A stretch of DNA of 64,000 nucleotides. Source: Metabacillus mangrovi (GTDB lineage: Bacteria > Bacillota > Bacilli > Bacillales > Bacillaceae). Shown one piece after another: positions 59,937 through 64,000 of this stretch (its first letter is position 1; each line of letters begins with the position of its first letter). Below the pieces are notes generated by a model, which was not told the DNA's origin, ran no database searches, and saw nothing but the letters and a program-made list of their open reading frames with translations. The stretch is from contig NZ_WMIB01000007.1 in assembly GCF_009711125.1 (NCBI RefSeq), positions 62,001-126,000 of the forward strand, in the 5' to 3' direction. The translations under genes and the position numbers were made by a program.

Positions 59937-60005
59937 GGCGATTGGCTCTCTTTTTGCTCCGGCTGCCGTGTCGAAACCGCCCGAAAAATAGATATAGTCT
60001 GATTA

Positions 60006-60105
60006 TCGGAGATATATTTTTATTTTCGAAGATAAAGTCACCATTTCGGAGATAAAATCCCAATTTCGAAGATAAAATCCCAGTTTCGAAGATAAAAATT
60101 CCAGC
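60006..60105. repeat. Five phased 20-bp repeats with TCGAAGATAAA core
   Basis: TCGGA or TCGAA starts at 60006, 60026, 60046, 60066 and 60086, each followed by GATA; a partial unit precedes at 59986. The core is inverted relative to the CCGATAT array. Units 3-5 also share the tail AAATCCCA. Confidence 0.8.
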
Positions 60106-60184
60106 TTGCCCGCAGGTCTGCTTACTAACACCAAAAGCACTCCGAACGGTGCTTAAATACCCTTTCCGCATACCAACTGCCGAA

Positions 60185-60221
60185 TAAAAAAACGTCTGGA
60201 TTGTACGATCCAGACGTTTTC
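60185..60221 (-). terminator. Terminator of the lipoprotein gene
   Basis: AACGTCTGGAT and ATCCAGACGTTTT pair around TGTACG, T-rich on the reverse strand. Confidence 0.88.
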
Positions 60222-60230
60222 CATTGAGAT

Positions 60231-60740
60231 TTATTGTTTTCTCAAGATATCCGACAAGCCATCGTCGTTTCCGTATTGGAACGCCTCTATTTGCCCTTTT
60301 TCTTCTGCAGAAAAGATCACTTTTCCTTCTACATTTGCCGTTTTTTCTTCCTCGCCACTTTTCATATAACCGACGCGCGCTGCAAAGGTATAAAGATTGG
60401 AGTCGCTCTCATCTTGCTCAAATGTGACATCCTTAAAGCTTAGCTTATAACCTGAATGGTCAGCATAAGAATGGTATTGAGTGCCTCCGTACGCAGCTAT
60501 GAAATTCTGTAAACCAGCCTCCGTAAAGTATGGACCGTAATTCTTTTCCAGGTATTGATCAAGTTTTTCATTTTTTTCAGGATCCTGTGTTATTTCCGTT
60601 AGCTCCTTATCCGGAGCTGTTAACTCTTGTTCAAGAACCTTTTTAATTGTTTCCTTGTTGGTTTCTTCTGGTTTTGAGCAGCCGGCAAGTAAAACTAAAG
60701 CCATACAAATCGTTATTTTTAAAAGGTCTGTCATTTTCAT
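60231..60740 (-). CDS. Lipoprotein of unknown function
   Basis: 169 residues from ATG 60740, set by GGAGGTGG. Signal peptide with lipobox VLLAGC, lipid-modified Cys near 21. The mature part is acidic and hydrophilic with a beta-rich domain (GYKLSFKDVTFEQDESDSNLYTFAARVGYMKSGEEEKTANVEGKVIFS). No family recognised. Monocistronic with its own terminator. Confidence 0.78.
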   Translation of the reverse strand: MKMTDLLKITICMALVLLAGCSKPEETNKETIKKVLEQELTAPDKELTEITQDPEKNEKLDQYLEKNYGPYFTEAGLQNFIAAYGGTQYHSYADHSGYKLSFKDVTFEQDESDSNLYTFAARVGYMKSGEEEKTANVEGKVIFSAEEKGQIEAFQYGNDDGLSDILRKQ

Positions 60741-60869
60741 CGGCACACACCACCTCCGCAAAATTAAATCCATATTCTGTATTTAGTTTAACATAAAATT
60801 ACAGATCACTGTTTGGTTTTTATTATTGTATTTACGGCAGGTAATATCCAGCAGCCGCGGGAAATTAAA

Positions 60870-60895
60870 CAGACCAAATCTTATGATTTGGTCTG
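60870..60895 (-). terminator. Terminator of the M48-ankyrin gene
   Basis: CAGACCAAATC and GATTTGGTCTG pair around TTAT, followed by TTTAATTT on the reverse strand. Confidence 0.75.
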
Positions 60896-60927
60896 CTTAA
60901 CAGGAAGATTCATTTTCTCTTAAGGTT

Positions 60928-62211
60928 TTATTGGCTCAGCAAAAAAACAATTTCTTCATAATCGTTTGCTTCAGCAAGACTTCGGGCGGTTTCTCCGTCG
61001 CTGTTAAGGATATCCGGATCGGCACCGGCTTCGATCAGAAGACGGGCTACTTCAGAGGACCCGTTTTCGGCAGCAGTCATGAGCGGCGTCCAGCCGTATT
61101 CATCCAGCGTATTGGGGTTCGCACCGTATTCGAGAAGCAGCTCCGCCATTTCTACGTCATTGGTGTAGGCTGTTTGTACAAGGGCCGTCTCGCCGGAACT
61201 ATTCCCTTCGTCAGGATTGGCCCCTTCCAGCAGCAGTCTTTCCACTTCTTCAGTGTCTTCATTAAAAGCCGCTTCTGTGAGAGGGGTTTCTTCATAATAC
61301 TCTTCTTCTGACTCAGGAAATACGCCTTCGAACGTTTCGGCTGCTTTTACCCCAAGCAATCCAATTCCTGCAAAAACAGCAGGGAAGACAAAGAACACAG
61401 CAACGATTACGGTAACGGTGTACTTGGTGGTTTTTCCGATTGTGGCGGAAGCAGGCATTTCTGCATACCACTCAATCGCACTGATCCGCTTCGGAAGCGG
61501 CGGGTGGGTGGAGAAGAGTTCCATCAATGTGATGATAAACCCTTTTTTCTCGTTGTACTGCTCGAGAAATTCAGGGAGCTGCACCTGTTTAAACAGCCTT
61601 TTTCCGGCTGCGAAAACCAACAGTGCACGAATGGCACTGTCCGGCTTCCCCGTATAATGAACAGCCATCCGGTCACACGTGTATTCACACGCTCTTGAAT
61701 AGGCTTCTCCTAAAAACGGAACCCACATCGCCGGGAAAATGAAGAAGTTCTTTCCGATATGATTGCGTTTAATATGGGCAAGCTCATGGGCGATTACATA
61801 TTCTACTTCATCTTCGTGTGCTTCCTCTGCAAGCTCCACAAAGTCGGAGTACAGCACGACGAAATCCTTCCCGAACAGGCTGAACATTCTTGTGGCAAAA
61901 GCATTCAGGATTCCGCCGGATTCAATGATGTAAACCTCAGGCATTTTTTTCAATTCCATTTTCTTGCTTAAAAGGACGGTCTTTTCATATAAAAGGGGAA
62001 ACTGCGTTTCTCTTAACCGAACCCCGTTCACTTGGATATGCGCCATGAACATCGCATGGCTGAACCAGGTGAAAAGGCCGAGGACCGCCACGATCAGAAT
62101 ACCAATGATAGAAATAAATAAAGACAGGAAAATCGAGATACTGAATAGGAGGCAGAATACAAACAGGATTTCTTCATACTTGTGGACAAGCGGCTTTTGG
62201 ACGGTGTTCAT
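60928..62211 (-). CDS. M48-family membrane metalloprotease fused to ankyrin repeats
   Basis: 427 residues. Two N-terminal helices (about 13-55), an M48 peptidase domain with zinc motif HELAH (VEYVIAHELAHIKRNH) and downstream Glu in EAYSRACEYTCDRMAV, a third helix near 275-295 (VTVIVAVFFVFPAVFAGIGLL), then about 110 residues with three to four ankyrin repeats (TPLTEAAFNEDTEEVERLLLEGANPDE, TALVQTAYTNDVEMAELLLEYGANPN, TPLMTAAENGSSEVARLLIEAGADPD). HtpX-like proteases face the cytosol, so the ankyrin part could select membrane-protein substrates. The fusion is unusual. Confidence 0.85.
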   Translation of the reverse strand: MNTVQKPLVHKYEEILFVFCLLFSISIFLSLFISIIGILIVAVLGLFTWFSHAMFMAHIQVNGVRLRETQFPLLYEKTVLLSKKMELKKMPEVYIIESGGILNAFATRMFSLFGKDFVVLYSDFVELAEEAHEDEVEYVIAHELAHIKRNHIGKNFFIFPAMWVPFLGEAYSRACEYTCDRMAVHYTGKPDSAIRALLVFAAGKRLFKQVQLPEFLEQYNEKKGFIITLMELFSTHPPLPKRISAIEWYAEMPASATIGKTTKYTVTVIVAVFFVFPAVFAGIGLLGVKAAETFEGVFPESEEEYYEETPLTEAAFNEDTEEVERLLLEGANPDEGNSSGETALVQTAYTNDVEMAELLLEYGANPNTLDEYGWTPLMTAAENGSSEVARLLIEAGADPDILNSDGETARSLAEANDYEEIVFLLSQ

Positions 62212-62322
62212 CGTTCAGGAAATTCTCCTCTTTTTTTCTATTTTTTTACTCATCAGAGAATTATTTTATCACCGTTCCGGCTTTTAATATAGGTCTTTTG
62301 CATGGAAATATCCGCTCGCCTT

Positions 62323-63150
62323 CTATATTTCCGTTCTCAAGTCCCAAAGCTCCGGGAAAAAGCGCTGATCCAGTACTTTTTTCAAGTAATTCACTCCGGA
62401 AGAGCCACCGGTTCCCTGTTTAAAACCGATGATCCGCTCGACGGTTTTCATGTGCCGGAATCTCCACTGCTGCAGCCAGTCTTCAATATCGACCAGCTTT
62501 TCTCCAAGCTGATACAGGTTCCAGTATTGGCCGGTATTCCGGTATACCTCAAGCCACGCAGCCTGAACCGAACCGTCCTGCTGATATGGTTTTGTGTAAT
62601 CTCTGTTCAAAACTCCGGGATGAATCGCAAGGCCTGCCTTTGCAAGGGCACGGATGGAGATGTCGTACAGACCCGGCTCCCGGTAGGCTTTCGCAAGTCT
62701 TGCATGAAGTTCTTCATCCTTTTCATAGATTTTCAGAACATGGGGAGTTTTATAGCCCAGCGCAAACTCGATCAGCCGGTATTGATAAGACTGAAAGCCG
62801 GAAGCCTGGCCGAGCTTATCCCGGAACTCCATGTATTCAGAAGGAGTGAGTGTTGACAGCACATCCCACGCCTGAATAATCTGGGACTGGATTTTGGAGA
62901 CGCGTGCGAGCTGCTTGAAGGCTGTCGGCAGGTCTTCTTTTTCTATTGCTGCACTGGCAGAATGGAGCTCATGCAAAATCAGCTTCATCCAAAGCTCGCT
63001 CACCTGATGAATAATGATAAACAGCATTTCATCATGATGGTCCGACAGTCTCACCTGAGCGGACAGGATTTGGTCGAGCTGCAGGTATTCCCCGTAGGTC
63101 ATGCTGTTTTTGAAATCTGTGTGGATGGACTTTTCTTCTTTATTGTTCAC
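62323..63150 (-). CDS. kynA: Tryptophan 2,3-dioxygenase
   Basis: 275 residues. TDO family: [53 protein letters not shown], and [29 protein letters not shown], where His of RHMKT is the proximal heme ligand and GTGGSSG binds substrate. It opens the indole ring of tryptophan to N-formylkynurenine. Last gene of kynU-kynB-kynA, overlapping kynB by 11 bp. Confidence 0.94.
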   Translation of the reverse strand: MNNKEEKSIHTDFKNSMTYGEYLQLDQILSAQVRLSDHHDEMLFIIIHQVSELWMKLILHELHSASAAIEKEDLPTAFKQLARVSKIQSQIIQAWDVLSTLTPSEYMEFRDKLGQASGFQSYQYRLIEFALGYKTPHVLKIYEKDEELHARLAKAYREPGLYDISIRALAKAGLAIHPGVLNRDYTKPYQQDGSVQAAWLEVYRNTGQYWNLYQLGEKLVDIEDWLQQWRFRHMKTVERIIGFKQGTGGSSGVNYLKKVLDQRFFPELWDLRTEI

Positions 63151-63781
63151 CTTTCCCGCCTCCCAATTTACGGATGACCGCCCTGACCGGACTGCCGTCG
63201 CCTCCTGTAATAGGAAGGGGGAGTGCGATCAGTTCGTAGTCCCCGATTTCCACAGTGTCGAGCATCAGGTTCTCGAGAATGTGGATGCCGTTTTCATACA
63301 GTGCATGGTGTGACTCCATTTCTTTGCTGTCAAGCGGGTCAACGGATGGAACGTCCACCCCGATCAGGAAGATGCCTTTTTCCTTTAAAAGTGGTCCGGC
63401 ATCCGGAAGAACGGGAACGATCGTTTCTGGAAAGTTTTCGGGACGGTTCGGAACGGCTGTTTTGATCAAAAGCCTTTCCGTGCCTTCAAGGCTATGCTTC
63501 TCAAGTGCTGCCCTGCTGATTTCCGTTTCACCTGATAAATCGATGACTCTTGCCGGGCCGATAAAAATGTGGATATCAAGTTCATCAATGGTGGACCCGG
63601 TGTCACTGAAATGAAACGGCGCATCTGCATGGGTCCCGGTATGAAGACTCATCGACATGTTCCCGATGTTCACCGAACCGGTTTGCTCCTTCGTAAGCTT
63701 GAGCCCGCTTGAAAACGGCACATCGCCGGGCCAGTGGCCGATCCGGCTGTTCAGCGGCTGGGTGATGTCGATCCATTTCAT
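63140..63781 (-). CDS. kynB: Kynurenine formamidase (KynB)
   Basis: 213 residues of the cyclase/KynB family: [14 protein letters not shown] metal-binding motif, [54 protein letters not shown]. It hydrolyses N-formylkynurenine to kynurenine. Zinc or manganese enzyme, 200-220 residues in the family. Adjoins the kynU stop codon without a gap and overlaps kynA, so the three are translationally coupled. Confidence 0.93.
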   Translation of the reverse strand: MKWIDITQPLNSRIGHWPGDVPFSSGLKLTKEQTGSVNIGNMSMSLHTGTHADAPFHFSDTGSTIDELDIHIFIGPARVIDLSGETEISRAALEKHSLEGTERLLIKTAVPNRPENFPETIVPVLPDAGPLLKEKGIFLIGVDVPSVDPLDSKEMESHHALYENGIHILENLMLDTVEIGDYELIALPLPITGGDGSPVRAVIRKLGGGKGEQ

Positions 63782-64000
63782 TTACGCCACCACTCCCCGT
63801 TTGTTCTCGAATTTTTTGTACGTCTCTCCGTCCATAATCTTTTTCAGCTTCTGGACCGTCTGCCAGACTTCTTCGAACGTATTGTATAAAGCAACGGGGG
63901 CGAGACGGATTCCATTCGGCGCCCTGAAGTCAGGGATGATCCGTTCTTCCTTCAGTGCCCGGCAGATCCTCGCCGCTTCCGGATGCTCGATAAACAGATG
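63782..64000 (-). CDS. kynU: Kynureninase, C-terminal fragment (5' end outside window)
   Basis: The last 72 codons and stop are visible: [56 protein letters not shown]. The phrase [21 protein letters not shown] is the kynureninase C-terminal signature. A PLP enzyme that converts kynurenine to anthranilate and alanine. It is the first of the three kyn genes. Confidence 0.9.
   Translation of the reverse strand, partial: HLFIEHPEAARICRALKEERIIPDFRAPNGIRLAPVALYNTFEEVWQTVQKLKKIMDGETYKKFENKRGVVA

Noticed and set aside
59863-60171. 102-codon reverse-strand ORF across the 20-bp repeats
   Set aside because: Composition follows the repeats, no ribosome site, and the 20-bp period is not a multiple of three, so it does not encode a regular peptide repeat.

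Overview
The window is chromosomal DNA of a low- to mid-GC, endospore-forming Bacillaceae member. The case rests on gene content: homologues of B. subtilis YfmL, YkkCD, KhtTU, BmrA, CatE, YoxD, YocH, YwbE, XpaC/YaaN, an RsbR paralogue and a SleB-type hydrolase, plus three orphan sporulation-type histidine kinases, consensus Shine-Dalgarno sites and dense rho-independent terminators. I cannot name the genus. No rRNA, tRNA, CRISPR array, transposase or prophage module is visible; this is ordinary core and accessory chromosome with short operons on both strands.

Layout. 1-9 kb: C-terminally cut DEAD-box helicase (YfmL-like), a TetR regulator with a paired SMR efflux pump (YkkCD-like), an orphan PAS kinase, a SleB-type hydrolase, a MarR/MFS pair, and an AbrB-like protein leading the KhtT-KhtU K+/H+ antiporter operon. 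9-15 kb: YqcI-family protein, a frameshifted BmrA-like ABC exporter behind its MerR regulator, and a quinone/catechol detoxification group (HxlR regulator, CatE, nitroreductase). 15-24 kb: SDR enzymes, EamA transporter, GNAT, YocH, a KinB-like kinase, class 3 lipase, CstA with its small partner. 24-31 kb: a structured intergenic element, DJ-1 protein, XRE regulator, an unlisted 40-codon ORF, a heterodimeric ABC exporter, DsbA-like protein and a split ThrE exporter. 31-42 kb: lipoprotein, RsbR paralogue, EAL protein with degenerate GGDEF, YwbE, exonuclease, SDR, and two large TPR proteins, one carrying a dynamin-like GTPase. 42-54 kb: a phased 21-bp repeat array, preQ1 riboswitch and QueT, PPK2, Lrp with two LysE exporters, LytTR/DUF3021, YhgE/Pip protein, two RDD proteins, SDR and TetR. 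54-64 kb: RecQ, a third kinase, YaaN/XpaC, DinB, a 350-bp block of 20-bp repeats, lipoprotein, an M48 protease fused to ankyrin repeats, and the kynurenine operon (kynU cut by the window end).

Themes. Xenobiotic efflux and electrophile defence recur: SMR pair, MFS, BmrA remnant, heterodimeric ABC pair, CatE and nitroreductase, each beside a local TetR, MarR, MerR or HxlR regulator with a visible operator or promoter. Sporulation input is a second theme: two of the three orphan kinases have sigma-H-like promoters. The least explained sequences are the phased repeat arrays at 42.6 and 59.8-60.1 kb, the 118-nt structured element at 23.9 kb, and the TPR/dynamin pair at 37.7-41.9 kb.
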